Positions 47,278 to 60,465 are shown, counted from the first letter of the stretch. The stretch: 64,000 bases of DNA from Warburgia ugandensis (GCA_035236585.1 CP141126.1:9685001-9749000), one strand, 5' to 3'. The notes: generated from the letters alone by a model not told the origin. Made by a program: numbers and translations.

Positions 47278-49680
47278 CATAAATAATTGTCTATACCTAA
47301 ACAATTAAAGAGATGATATGTTAATGCTATACCTCATATTAGATAGAGAGTTTTTGAAGGCCCATGCTTTTATTGAGTCCATGCGATACTTTGAAAGACA
47401 TGTTCACATTCATTATCGACCATCTTATGTCATAAATTTAAGGCAGCAATCCAATCACATTGTAAAAGTAATCCAAGCCAAACTGTGAAGATCATAAAAG
47501 CTACAAGTTACTATATTTTGCTATGCACAGTCAATCCCTCGTCAAGGGTTTTTCTTTGTATATTTATATGTATCCAATAATTAATGATTGTTTGTATGTA
47601 TTCAATAGTTGAAAGATTGTCCATGCATATTTAGCCATCCAAAGAAATGTAATTAATTAATGGTTATGAGTAACTAAGAAAATGTAATCTCAACACTTGA
47701 TGTGACTGGAGGAATGTATTTCATAATCACTTTATATATAACAAAAAAAATCCTCACTTTACCTCAAGTAAAATTAGCTCTTAATTTTCCTCTGAACGAC
47801 TGCTTATATGCATCATGTATAAATGCGAAATTTGATGCAGACATGCTTTTAGCGTGCTTGATCGGAAATTCCTTTCCCTTCATCTTAAGGGTTGATTGAG
47901 TTTTATTTCCTTTTCAGGAAAGATGCCCTACAGCAAAATGATGATCAATAGCTTCGTCATCGGCGATGTGTTTGTGCCATTGCATAGAGCTTATGAAGGA
48001 GTTGTCACCGCATCCATGGTGGCCCTTGTAAGTAATGGTTCTTCTTCGAGGATCTTGGCATCTAAAATGAGCAAAGAAAGCAGCAACCGAGAAGAAGGGT
48101 TTGTCAACAGCGACATCCCAACTATAGAATTCTTTGATTTGAGAGGAGGCTAACAACTACCAGTTCTAAGTTAAAAGGTATCGAAGCACCTGAGCCAGTA
48201 GCAAAGGAATCAGTAGGATTTGACGCAGAAAGTCGGGTCATCATTTGCACGAAGCTTACTCTTCTTGGAGAGTAAAATTCCATCATGCCTCTGCGTCCTT
48301 CTCACACCAGTACACAGTGCGAAAGTCCATGAATCCTATCATGGTCCCGACAGGTCCAAAGTTTTCTTCCACTCGTTTTGGGATACACTTATTTGACTTT
48401 TTGCTTTGTGTGTGATTTGCTTTGTAATTCTTTGTTTTTAAAAAAAAACAAAGAAAACTATATTTTTCATAAAAAAAATACCAGTATAGAGCACGGTAAG
48501 ACCGCATTTGATGTAGAGCACCTCGCTTTTGCATTGTAGTACCCTAAATCATTGATCTATGTTATTCATCTGAGGAGTCCTCCTTCGAATGTTTTGGTGA
48601 TTCAAAGATTTTTTTAAAAGAACAAATATAGAGCCCAAATGAAAGTGTTTTTTGGTTGATAGAAACAATTGGAGGCTCTTCAAAAGCAGCTGGAGTCTAC
48701 ATTGAACCAATAAAATCTTAATTCTATTTCTTGGCTTTTGGAATGATCCTTGAGCTACCAAATATCTTAACATGGACTATTTAGGTGAACACCACAGATC
48801 AATGATTTATAAGGCTCAAAATGCAAAAATGGGGCACTTTATACCTAATATGGTGTATCACGCTTTACATCGCCATTCGTTTTTCATTGACCACATCTTT
48901 TTGTTTAACTTCATTTATATGCAATGTTCTTATTTCTTATTGGAAAACATCGTAAAAAAAAAAAAAACCCATTAATTTTGACCTTTTATAAAGAAAGTCT
49001 CCATTTCTTTTTGTTCCCGTTCCACCTTTGGGCTTCGAAATTTTTTTCAAATGAATCTTGTACCGTGAGAAAATATAGCACTATTAACTGTACTCAGATG
49101 TGGCATTGACTGACCATTAAAAAATAATTTGATATAGATAAGCAAAATACCCTAATTGAAGGTTAAAATTTTAGATGAAAGCCATCATCTAGAAATAAAA
49201 AAAAAATCTTTTTATCAAGTTTGACAGAATCAACCTTACAACCCCAATATATTAAATCCATCCAGCACACGAGATTCAAATAAGTCCACCAATACAAAAG
49301 CCAAAGTCTTTATCAAAATCCCAAGTAACCAGGAATAAGATCATCTTAAACTTTAAAAATGCCTCAAATAAAAAAAGAGAAAAGAATAATAAAACATTGT
49401 TTTCACCAATTCCAGAAATCAGCATCAAAATTTTCATCACTACTCAAAATCCACATACAACATTGAGTTTTGCAAAGACGCAACAAACTAGTTCTACCAA
49501 TAGGCAGCAACAACGAGATGCGAGAGATTTAGCCCGAATGGAGAAAAACGTACGCAGAGATAACAAGCTTCCATCTTCAAGCTATGGATGGATACAGAAA
49601 AATCATCATCGAAGAAATCATGAAGGGAGGGAAGTGGTAAGTTCCCTCTACTCTCAAACTATTATATATATATATATATA
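47278..49680. other. Unassigned part of the 6.7 kb insertion
   Basis: Two moderately open stretches occur. At 47896-48153 (plus) a frame reads DVFVPLHRAYEGVVTASMVA. At about 48283-48405 (minus) another reads KRVEENFGPVGTMIGFMDFR. Neither matches a family I know, and neither has convincing splice partners. They may be scraps of captured genes. A (TA)n run lies at 49663-49685. Confidence 0.35.
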
Positions 49681-49697
49681 TATATTTGAATTCACTG

Positions 49698-49880
49698 AAG
49701 AGGAGCCTTTGCGCAATGGTAAAAGTTGTCGTCGTGTGACTTTGAAGTCACGGGTTCAAAGCATGGAATCAGCCTCTTGCAAAATACAAGATAAAGTTAG
49801 CTATTATAGGCCCTTGTGGCCCGCCCCTTTCCCGAACCCCGCATAGGTGGGAGCTTCGTGCACCGAAACTGCCCTTTTTT
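49698..49880 (+). mobile_element. Au SINE, near full length
   Basis: A-box region TTGCGCAATGGTAAAAGTTG (about 49709) and B-box CACGGGTTCAAAGC (about 49750). Then the Au body with CAGCCTCTTGCAAAATACAA, GGCCCTTGTGGCCCGCCCCT and GGGAGCTTCGTGCACCG, ending in a T run. A 17 bp target duplication, TATATTTGAA(T)TCACTG / TATATTTGAATCCATTG, lies at 49681-49697 and 49881-49897 (two mismatches). The length of 183 bp fits the family. Confidence 0.93.
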
Positions 49881-50966
49881 TATATTTGAATCCATTGGAT
49901 CTTAAATGACGGACGGACAACCTTTACCATTGTACCAAGGCTGCCATTGGATCTTAAATATGGTAGGTCAATCAGTTGGAATAGCTAAAATCAATCTTTT
50001 GATAATATTAGAATGTCGTTATTTATAATTTTGTCAAATATGGCAGAAGAATCATTTGGAACAACTTCAAAAGCAACTTCTTTTCTTCAAAGTCACCAAA
50101 GGAGGAACAAGCATTTTGTTTGAACAACTATGGGGCATTTCATCTCTGCTTTCAAAGGGCCTTTTGGAAGATGTGGATAGGATTATCCATAGATAAAACT
50201 AAGATTATTCACACATAGTATTCTCCTTTTCAACGGGTTAGATATCAAATTAGCAAATTTGCAGCTGCATAGATATGCCACATTAGAACATTGTTAATGG
50301 TGTTATATTTCTCACATCATGAAATTTATTTTAAAAAATGTCGAAGTCCTAAGGGTGGAGATGACAACTCCAAGAAGTAATGATTTTTATTTTTTTTTAA
50401 AAGAAGTCAAATTTTTTGAGATTTTCCTTTTATGATTTTTCCTTCTTTTTTAAAAGAAAACTCACTCGCACACTCTCCTAAATCTATTCATCCGGATGCC
50501 AGCCTCAGGACTTCGACACGGCTAGCAGGCTTTTTGAAGGAAAACTAGCTGTTATTATGATAATAAAACAAGTTTTTTTTACACCCGACTAGAATTTAAA
50601 GAGCTCTCCAGTTAAGATAATTTATTTTTATCTTTTGGAGGCAAAGTAGGATTATTGAACCACAAGGCAAGGCCTTTTGCCCTAACCATTGAGGTACAAG
50701 GTCAACCTCATTCCGAACTTAGCAAGCAGACCGGTTCACACGCGAGCCACCATGTAGCGTAAGTGAAAGGAAGCCACCACAGACTACCATTGAACCAATT
50801 CCGCGAATAAAGGCCATGGAGTGAGTCGGCAAAGGACCAGTTTCTCCTCACATGCGAGTGGGCGAATAGAAAGCCAAATACCCCCACGGTCGAAAGAGAA
50901 GCCACCTGCTTCCTTTCCCTCTTCCATTGCTTTTCAATTTCCTCGTGGGGATTTCGAAAAGTTAAT

Positions 50967-53900
50967 ATGCAAGTGCAGAAATGGAAGAACTTGCTGATTT
51001 TGAGTAATTACCTGTCCCAAACATCATCACATTCCGCTCATCATTTTCATTCCACGCCCGTCTCTTCAGCAAAATGGAAGAGCAAGTGGAAATCGGTTAG
51101 TGCACAACTCATATTTAGTTTCTCTCTCCTGTAATCTGTAGTAAATTTCATTTGGGTTCATCAAATGGTTATTTGCGGGGTTTTGGGTTGTAGATTGCAT
51201 AATTTTCCCGTTTTCTTTTGAAGAATCGGTAGGCGTAGACACCCCCATTTTGACAGCAGTACCGTTGCTTGTTTTAATTTTGTTGTTTTTGAGTGTTTTC
51301 TGGGGTTATAAATTTGAGCCCTTTGAGCTAATGAAACATATAATGCCAGAGAACATTTCAATCTTGATATTTGTCTCAAAATGTCAGAAATTACTAGGTT
51401 TAACTTAGTTGTCAACGAGCATCCTATCGAAGGAAAGTTGGCATTTTGACTTTTGAGCAAGATTAATCATTTTTTCATTGAATCATGATAAATCACTTAA
51501 AGTTGTTTGGATGAAATTTACCGGCATCCCTGTGAAGATCAGGTTGACGCTAGCTTTAGAAGTCAATCTTTATTCCAGCGAGAAATTTACCCAGATTTCT
51601 GCCTTCTAGCGATTGGTTTCCATCTTAAAAGGACCTCACTTTTTGATATATATTTTTTGTCAATTTATTATGAATAGCTGTTATTTTACATCTTTATGAA
51701 ATTTGAATTCCTTCATCTTAATTCACGTATTTATTTACTCTCTACATTGTGACAAAGTCTAATATGACCGTCTTGACAGGATGAAGGACGACAAGGCCAG
51801 CAACCATCTAAGGTAAGGCAAACCTGGATCAGAGGTGTCAATATGAGATTGATGTCCAGTCATCAGTCACTTTCTGTTTGCATGGATTATACACGTGAAC
51901 TGGAAAGCAGTGTTCAGGATGAGTGTAGAAAATACGCTAGATTTACCACATTATATGACCTCAATTCACTGGTTGTCCTGATAAGTCAAAATGAAGCTCT
52001 CTTCTAATTGGTTACCATGAGGAGAAAAGAGATGTTATGTTTGGAAGATTTTTACTATATGGGAGCAAAATCTCCTGAATCATCAAATGTTAAGAGATTA
52101 AGCAACAAGCTTCCCATGACTAGTTGATATCCTTATTTAAATTGTACTAGATGAGAATCCATCTTTTAGAGAACATAACCGACGCAATTTTTTGCTGAAT
52201 ATAGCATTAATGAGACAATTTCAGCTTGAGTGCAGGCCCTGAGGCTCTTGTTTATGTTGGTTCCTTTCCTATTACTGTTAGCATTACACTTTGGGTGATA
52301 ACAAATATGCCACCTCTTATGCCATTGCCATCCCCTTGAAAACATTATTAAACCACTTAATGGAGCTTCTTGGTTACACATGTCAAAACAGACTATCCCT
52401 GTATTATACTCAACTTTTGATGCATAGTTGTAGCTCATATATGTCTTTGCCCGAATCCGTGTCTGTTGGTGCTTTAGTCTCTTAAGGTATCATAAAGTAA
52501 CAAAAACTAATCCACCTGAATATTTCTGCAACAAATCTCATGCATTGGCAAGCATTTCTAGTGATTGAAATGTGAATTCACATGTGCCATAGCCATTGTC
52601 AAATTGCCATGATCAGCATGTTGGAACATCTATTAATATCCTGTATTGGTTATTAACACCCGCTGCTGCTTTATCTGAAATCATAACCATGAACCTAGGG
52701 GTAATCTAACCGTGAGGTAAGCCTCCTACGGGATCTCTGAAGCCTTCTCCAAGAGGAACTAGGTTTTCAAAACAGTAAAAGTTCAATATAGTGGCATACT
52801 ACAGTCATAGAAGAACAATGATCACAAACTCATGCAAACAAATGAAAACGCGACACTAAGAATATTGCACAGGTTATTGACAGAAGTCAAAGGGAGAAGA
52901 TATGAATTACCGACATTTCTGATGATGCTCTGCATGATATTTGTCTAGTGGAGCTGAGAGATTAACTGCAACAGCATAACCAAGACTTGGTTCTCCAAGA
53001 GCACTTTATATTGAAATATCAGCCATCCTCTCAATCTCTGATAATATATATATCATATACATTGATTTAGTAATAGGAGTATGAGCAGGGTGTCTAATGT
53101 TCATCATACCTTGGTAGAAATGAAGCATAGAAAACACTATCTGTTCGAAGACATATTCTTCAATCTTCCACAATTTTATTGCATTACTCCTGTTCAATAA
53201 TAGTAGGGTTAAATTTTCATGTAGCTATCTGATTACTTAGATCTTAAGAGTTTTGAACTTTCAGATGAATTTAAAAATAACTGAGATAGTTTGTATATAT
53301 GGAAGAAGCAAAGTTTTCAACTATACAAAATTTTTCTTGATTAAATATTTAAACATTTTCTCAAACTTTATTAACTAATTAGAAAGTCTCTATTTTTCTC
53401 AAAAATGCTACCATACCATCTCAGCTGGGGCTGGATGTGGTGAATAGAAGATTTCTTTTACTTCTTTCCCCGCTCATTCTTTCTGTCTGATCTAATTAAG
53501 TTACAAAGTAGGGCCTCATCCAGTTATTGAACTGTCTCATCTTTATGATCTGAGCTTGCTTTTGTCAGTTCAGTGAATTGTTGGCACTACAACCCTCTTT
53601 GTTTGGTTAAGGATATTACTGGCACTGAATTCTAGCCCCTCATTTTCAGACTTGGCATGTTGGAAGTTCTGGGGGAGCAACATTTCAGCCCACATCATCA
53701 TCCTATCTTGTTTTGTTTGGTTGTAAAGTTTATTGACTTAATGATCATAGGCAGGCATAAAGAATGAGATGTTATCTAAAATATTCCTACACCATTGTCC
53801 ACGTGTCAAAAGAAGTCTTAGGTGCTTTCCTTGGCGAGTGACTCTCAAAGTGGGTTAAAAATCATTCCCATATTTCTGCATTCTTGGTCTTTTAGGATTT

Positions 53901-56900
53901 ATACTCTGGACTATTGATGGGCATAGCACCTGCATTATATTTGTGCACAGATATGACTTCCTAGTTTTCTATAAGTCAGCAACCTGTTTATGATCATAAG
54001 ATTCCAATTTCAAGGAAAAAGGGTTATAGCCTACAACCTGTTAAAACATGGCCAAATGGATCATGCCAAGCGTGTGTATTCAATTTCATGTATGTCTGGA
54101 TTGTGCACTCTACAATTGCTACTTGGTCTTTGATTATCACGTTTAGAAAGATGGGAACATGACTTAAGTTGTGCATATTTGTAAGAAAACCACCTGATTA
54201 ACAAACTGGGGGACCTTACTGTCTCCTTGATGCCGGATGGCATCTGTAGACCACTCAGGGTCAGAATCTTTATATAATTAAAGGTGAAGGGTCTTATGCA
54301 AGATTATCACGTTTAGAAAGATGGGAACATGACTTAAGTTGTGCATATTTGTAAGAAAACCACCTGATTAACAAAATGGGGGACCTTACTGTCTCCTTGA
54401 TGCCGGATGGCATCTGTAGACCACTCAGGGTCAGAATCTTTATATCATTAAAGGTGAAGGGTCTTATACAATATGATTATTGACGTTAAACAGCTTTGCA
54501 TTAGTTTGAAGCTTGTCCTTCAATATAGCTGCTGACTTTGTTAGTTCCGTTTTCGGACTTGCCTTCAGTTGATTTTTTGAATGACTGTTTTTCCTTTCAG
54601 TTCTCTTTGACTGATTCTTGTTGGTTTAAGATTACCCAAATGTTGTGATAATAGTGGTGAACCATATTAGTTTGGTGTATGATGTATATAGTTTACTTGA
54701 TCATGCAGAGATTGGTTTAGAAAACTTGCATATCCTATGCTTGGTGCAGCACTTATTTGCTAATCTAACCCTGTCTTAAACATTTCACCCAGAATTTTGG
54801 TAGATATACAATACGTCATAAGCGGGCAGATGCAAAAAAGGCTCTTAAAGATCTTCTCTCCAATACTACATCCTATAAGATACCATTTGAGGTATGCCTT
54901 TCTACCACCCCTGGCATTTTAAAAACTGATGTCAGATTGGTGATTGTTGGTGTCCCGCATTAGTAATACTTTTTTGCTGTTTTCTCATTCATTTCTAACA
55001 TCTCATCTAGAAAATCATGTACTAAGTGAGTATAAAGCTCTGTGTGACAGTTTGTAGTATCCTGTTAGGATGAAGATATAACATGGAGGGCTGACAAAAC
55101 AAGTAGTGGAAATGTTGAAGAAGATGTGCAGCCAAGGCCAAATAAATCAGCAGGAAAAAATAAGTCCCGCCATTCATCACATTTTGGAAAGCGGCAACAA
55201 AATGCAAGCAAGAGTGAGTTTTCTTGAATCAGGTTTTAAAATTTATAATGAAAATGAATGTACTGAATATTCTCTTCTGCATTATTCACACACGACCTTT
55301 CTAGCATCATCTATAATGAAAATATTTTTAGGCAACTATAGCATGACTTTCTGCTTTAACTATTTGCAAGAGATATGAGTTCAGCATCTCTCTCTTTCTT
55401 TCTTTGCCCACTTTTCTCTTTATTTCTTTTCACTTTATTTTGAATGATGAGTGGACTGAAACCTTCAACCGCTTGATTGTGAAACATGGCACTTACCATC
55501 TGGAACAAGTGCTCAAGCCCAATATGATATTTCTAGACTTTCTTCGTTGTCTGCATAGCAGCATTATATGTAGGTATTGTTACCGTATAGTATCGTCAAG
55601 ATAAGAATGGAAAGTGAATATCATTTCTGAAAGATGGGTACAAGTAGATTAGCATAATTCCTTTACAGCTATACCCTGTAACTCCGAGAATAAGTGACAA
55701 TAATTGGCGTGCTTCTGGACCTAGAAAGACAGTGGCCCACTGTAGGATCCTACTGGAATTGGGTGCTAGCTGTAGTCATGGTGGCTTCTTTGTTGCTGAT
55801 GGATGTTTCTCATTCTAACATTTTCTTTTTCTGTTTCATAAAAAATGACGATGAGGCTGTTTCATCTCTCACCATCCTGCTGCATTTTTCATATTTGGCT
55901 CGATGAAATTGTCTATTGTTTTTCATATCTGGAAATAAAAAACTGAAAGATAAGTTCCTCTTCAAACTTAGATGAAAGGGTGAGTTCCATCTGCATTAAA
56001 TTCCAAAACAATGCTGCCACATTGTGGTAGTCAATTGAAATTCTCTAACTGTTAGATCTGCACTATGCTAGAGCTAATGCTTGTTCATATATGGCCTGCA
56101 GAATGAATCATTTTTATTTGATATGCTCATTCCATTTCCAGATAAGCAGAGGAAAGAGAGCTTCTTTGATGACTATGACGAGCATCCACAGACAATCTTT
56201 CAAGCAACATATGGGAACAGATCTTTTACTTGGTCCTTTAGGTCATGGAATGACTCTTCAGAGAATCCTACATTTGGATTTGAGTGGAGGGATAATTCAC
56301 ACCAGACAAACAGTAAAAGAAGAGTATGGGAACCCAATGAATCAGATATCGATGAACCAAGTGACATAGGCTCACATTCTGATAGGACTGTGCTTGGGTT
56401 GCCCCCAACAGGTCCTCTAAAGATGGAAGACGTTAAAAGCGCGTTAGTATTCTGATGCACTATTCGCATGCCAATTCCTTTCATACCCTGGATTATCACT
56501 TAATGGCCTATGTCTTTCCGTCTTGCAGCTTCCGAGCATCTGCACTAAAGTGGCACCCTGATAAACATCAAGGCCCTTCACAGGTCAGGCTCTATTTTCT
56601 TTGGTTCACCTTTTCTGGATTGACTAAAAGTTGTTATATACCACTTACTGATCCAGTAATCAGCCCAAGTCACATCTATTTTTCCTACACCTGCTAGATT
56701 ATAGTCCATGACACCATGTATCATTGTTCCGTTTACGTGGGTTACCTTTTTCACCTTTTGACCCAGGGATCCGTCTTATATTTGATGCAAAGTTTGTTTG
56801 AATCCAACCACCGATACACTTGGTTCCATTTGTCTTTTCAGACCTTGGTCTTCCTTGCAGTCCTGACAAGAGTGAATCATTTGTTATTTGAAATAACAGG

Positions 56901-56968
56901 CAATGGCAGAGGAGAAGTTCAAACTCTGTGTTGACGCATACAAGTCTTTGTGCAGTGCTCTCTCCTAG
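50967..56968 (+). CDS. DnaJ-type co-chaperone with C-terminal J domain, probably mitochondrial, 7 exons
   Basis: Exons: 50967-51095, 51780-51812, 54793-54891, 55069-55213, 56142-56442, 56529-56583, 56900-56968. All introns are GT...AG, phases agree, and the sum is 831 nt (276 aa). The start MQVQKWKNLLILSNYL leads into a basic, Ser/His-rich segment with HHFHSTPVSSAKWKSKW, typical of a mitochondrial presequence. The middle (residues 55-210) is charged and Ser-rich with aromatic patches (SFTWSFRSWND) and no known fold. The J domain is at the end (about residues 215-276): TVLGLPPTGPLKMEDVKSAF, then RASALKWHPDKHQ with the HPD triad at 245-247, then KFKLCVDAYKSLC. HPD is what stimulates Hsp70 ATPase. 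There is no Gly/Phe or zinc-finger region, so it is a class C (type III) J protein. The intron before exon 6 falls just ahead of the HPD helix. An upstream acceptor at about 56101 would bring an immediate stop. Confidence 0.92.
54132..54471. repeat. Tandem duplication, 2 x 170 bp, in intron 2 of the J-domain gene
   Basis: GATTATCACGTTTAGAAAGA occurs at 54132 and 54302. The two units (54132-54301 and 54302-54471) differ at about three positions. The duplication is recent and lies well away from splice sites. Confidence 0.95.
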
Positions 56969-59600
56969 TTGTAAGTGGAAGAATTTTCATAGTTTACTGT
57001 ATTATTATATTTATTATTTAGTCTTATATAAGTTGGCCATTTCATCTTATCATAATGTAAGAGCGAGCCTGGGGAATCGTATGTGGAGTTTGCTTTCCCA
57101 GTAAAATGGTCTATTTTACTCCTTGTTTTCTTGCGTAACTCACTTTGGATAGATAGCGATACTTCCAGGATAAGGAATTCGTCGCCAGATTCTGTTTTGT
57201 TCTTTATTATCTGCCCCTTCTTACAACTCAATAGATTGGAAAAGCTATTTTTCTTCTTACCATGCGATACAGTGATCAGAACCGTTAGCGGGTAAGTTTG
57301 TCAGATGAGAATTTTTTCCTCCAGTAAAAGAAAAAAGTTTGTCAAATGAGAAATACTATGGCGAGCACATGTGTAGGTACTGTGACATCCCGCTATTGCC
57401 TTAACGGGTCTACCTTCGGCTGATCCTGCCTGTTCATTGTTTCTCATACTATGGATATCCTGCAACTCAAAAACTTTGAGGATTGGATGATTAGCATCTA
57501 GAGAAATGTATTTTAGTACATTCTGACCAATGGTTAGAACACATTCAATGGCCAGAGATAGTTTCTTTTGGATGCTAGATTCATCCAATTGTCACGGTTT
57601 TTGGGGCCGCAAGAGGTCGTCCAAGATGTCTGATGAACGAGATGTATTGACGTCACGTGGCATTCATGGAAAATCTGGTGAGCCACATGGGAACTAGCTG
57701 TGGTCATGTCCTACTGCAGCATTCCTTCTTCTTTATTAACGGAATAGGATGTTAGGATCACAAATGAACCTGTGAATCCCAACTATTTGGTGGTGGCTCC
57801 TTTGACCATGATTACGTGCATCATGGACCAAACCCATGCTTTCTCGTTTTGCCTTATCACCCGGGGTAGTTAGAAAACTCTTCCTTTGTCTGATTGAAGC
57901 TACTAATGTAGTACTGTTTCAGTTATGTTAGAAACCAAACAGCAGGGTGTGCAAGTACAACTGGCATCAGACTCTAGCAGACTAAGATCGTGTGATGCCC
58001 ACATTGCTGGTGATCCAACCCAACTCATGTAGTCCATATCTTACGTACCCGAGGCCTCAAGGGATCTTTTCCACTGGTTAATGGTTAACCCAAACAGTTA
58101 AGATGTTGGAAATATAGTTGTTGATCCTTCCTATCCGTCTTAATCTCAGCATTGGTTGCATGGTCTATCTAAGATGTGCCTAGCAGATGAGCCACGTCCG
58201 TAACAAATTTATTGACCCCCCTTTATACATCTCAGTGTTTCCGCCACCTTATACATAGAAGAATAGCTGCCCCAAAGATGGTAAACCGATCGGAATCCAA
58301 CAGTGCCTGCAGTGAAGTTTTGGGGATTGAACCTGGGCCATGAAAACCAGAGCCAGGAAGAGAAAGAAAAACTGGAAGAACTTCCATAACTCTTCTTTTG
58401 AAGATCAACGGTTCTTTTCTTCTACAGGGTCTTCTCAAAGTCGAGCTGAATGATTGTGTTGAGAGCTTGCGTGGCTGTTTCTTTCGAAACTAACTGATGT
58501 TAGAAGTCTACCGTGTGAGAGAGGGAGAGAGAGTAGAAATTATTGTTAATCTGAAACTTTGTTGGTAAAAGGAGTGGGGGTTTCAAGATTTTGGAGGACG
58601 AGCTTCTCGTAACCCCCCCAACCGAAGGAATTCTTCCTCTGCCTCAGTTCTTTGGATTGTCCTCGTGGGATCAATGTAACTTGAGGGTCTGATTGGAAAA
58701 AGACCAAAACGGAAGGCAAAGTAGCGGGCCTGCTAACCTAAACTGAGCAAGGAAAAGGGAGAAGTTAAAGCGGAAGCAGGCTCGATTCCATGTTCAAAGA
58801 AAGATGAGAGAAGAATTATCTTTTAAAAATAAAAACAATAAAAGAATCAATGATGTATGATGTTCAGTCGTCCAAGTCAAGGTAGTCAGCCTGTGTACCC
58901 AATAGTTCATTATCTTGCTGATTAGGGACATTCATGGTTTAGCTCAATCTTAAGCATGCCACGCATATAGTGTCAACACAATTTGCATACTAGATTGTTA
59001 AGATGTTCCATACAGACGGGTTGAAAATATTGAAACAGTTACTTGCATTTAGATTTCTGCGGCATGACTAGGGAAGATGGAGAACAGTAGATTAACAGTT
59101 GGGACTGCGGCGATTCCCGCATTAGATGCCCGTGAGAGTCTTTGGGATCTACAAGTGTTTAGCACCCGAGGAGTGCCGTAAATAGAAATTCACACCCAGC
59201 TCAAGTATTTCACTTCTGGCAAAGAAATGCACTTGTAGACTTAAGTCTGGGTGTCATTTCTTTGATTTTTCATGAAAAGGCAGGCTCAGATAACAAGTAG
59301 TAAAATAGGGTGCTATTTTTAGGTGAAAGGGTAGCATTATTAAAGAGGCTCGAGTAATTTTCCAGCTTTTGTCGAGAACCACCATTCGCACTCGATGTTT
59401 ATGAAAGCTAGGAGCTGATGTTGTGATCACTTTAGTGATAAAATAGCTAGCTGATCTAATAATAAGTTAGAGATCTGTAGAAGACTACAAAAACTAGTCC
59501 GTGCAGCCATTTGTTTCTCTGTACTAGCAACAGTGTTAAGCAGTAACAAACACGGGCAGACTTTCCCCCTCAGTAGTTCTCAACGGTAACAACTTTAAAG
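56969..59600. other. Intergenic, nothing recognised
   Basis: After the J-domain stop codon an AT-rich 3' region (TTATTATATTTATTATTTAG near 57000) may hold the polyadenylation site. From there to 59600 I see no exon, repeat family or RNA gene. Confidence 0.45.
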
Positions 59601-59844
59601 CTCATAGTTATTGCAGTTCTTCTATGGAGAAGCTCGTATCGAAATACTCTTGGCAAGTGCACAAGTGGGGCTTACTCGTTCCAAACCATCAAAACCTTCG
59701 ATTTTCATTCACAGAAATTGCTGAAAAAGCAAAATGCAACATTGCTTAGTGGGCATTTGTTTATCTGCTATGCAACAGCTACTCCGTGGAGCACATTTTG
59801 ACTGCCCCGAATTCTTTTCAATCCATGGTTGAACCAAATAGTGC

Positions 59845-60465
59845 ATTGAAGCCGACATGGAACGCTCTTCCAAATGAATGGCTAAGCTTAATTATGATGG
59901 ATCTGCATTAATCTCTTCTGGGCTGCCTGTCATTGGCGGTCTAATTAGAATGATGGATGGCATCACACTTGCTGAATTTTCCAGGCCAATAGGCCAAGTT
60001 GACGCCAATACAGCTGAAATCCTTGCAGCTAGACAAGGAATCCAAATTCTCACGGGGGACGTCGTAGCTGCTCTTCATTGAATGCGACTCCTCAAATGCA
60101 ACTAAATGGATGAAAGATCCTCTCAATAATGTGCCATGGAAGCATATCAAAATTGTTGATTACATTCATATGATGTTGATGGATATAATCTTTAACATCA
60201 CTCATGTGCCTCGATTGGCAAACTCCAGGGCAAATGAGAGGGCAAAAGAAGGCCTCACTCGCAACGAGCTTTGGCTTAATTTCTTTGATCAAGAAGTAAT
60301 TGGACGATTATCTATATGTATTTTTGGCGAAGACTAGTGATCCTTGAAAGATCAATTCTCTATCAAATCCTTTTTGTTTGATAAGGTTGTATGTCTTTCT
60401 CTAGCATTTCTCATGCTACCCTCTAATAAAAATCTACGGACTTTTCAAAAAAATAAAAATGAAAA
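59845..60465 (+). pseudogene. LINE RNase H domain remnant with tail
   Basis: Frame pieces join as TWNALPNEW (59855-59882), shift, KLNYDGSALISSGLPVIGGL (from 59881), NTAEILAARQGIQI, shift near 60065, then ECDSSNATKWMKDP and HVPRLANSRANERAKEG. This is the plant LINE RNase H (RVT_3) with Asp (YDG), Glu (AEIL) and Asp (ECDS) present, but the last catalytic Asp of N-x-x-A-D is Asn. Two frameshifts and that substitution make it inactive. The 3' end has CTCTAATAAAAATCTACGGA (about 60421) and an A-rich tail (60447 on), usual for these elements. Confidence 0.85.

Larger units (their letters stand above)
43377..50067. mobile_element. 6.7 kb insertion of unknown class in duplication unit 2
   Basis: Comparison with unit 1 shows that the sequence between ...AAACCAAA and CAAAAGCAACTTC is extra. 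A 4 bp CAAA may be the target duplication. The insertion holds the solo LTR at 43634-47277 and an Au SINE at 49698-49880. The rest (43377-43633 and 47278-49697) has no transposase, RT or long frame that I recognise, and the ends show no clear inverted repeats or poly-A. Confidence 0.6.
39977..50667. repeat. Tandem duplication unit 2, split by two insertions
   Basis: The pieces of unit 2 are 39977-40209, 43061-43376 and 50068-50667. In order they rebuild unit 1 almost base for base. The gaps are a solo LTR (40210-43060) and a 6.7 kb insertion (43377-50067). Confidence 0.85.

Noticed and set aside
55106..55378. 90-codon plus-strand frame
   Set aside because: It is the wrong frame of J-domain gene exon 4 running into the intron; the correct frame is fixed by phases at both junctions.
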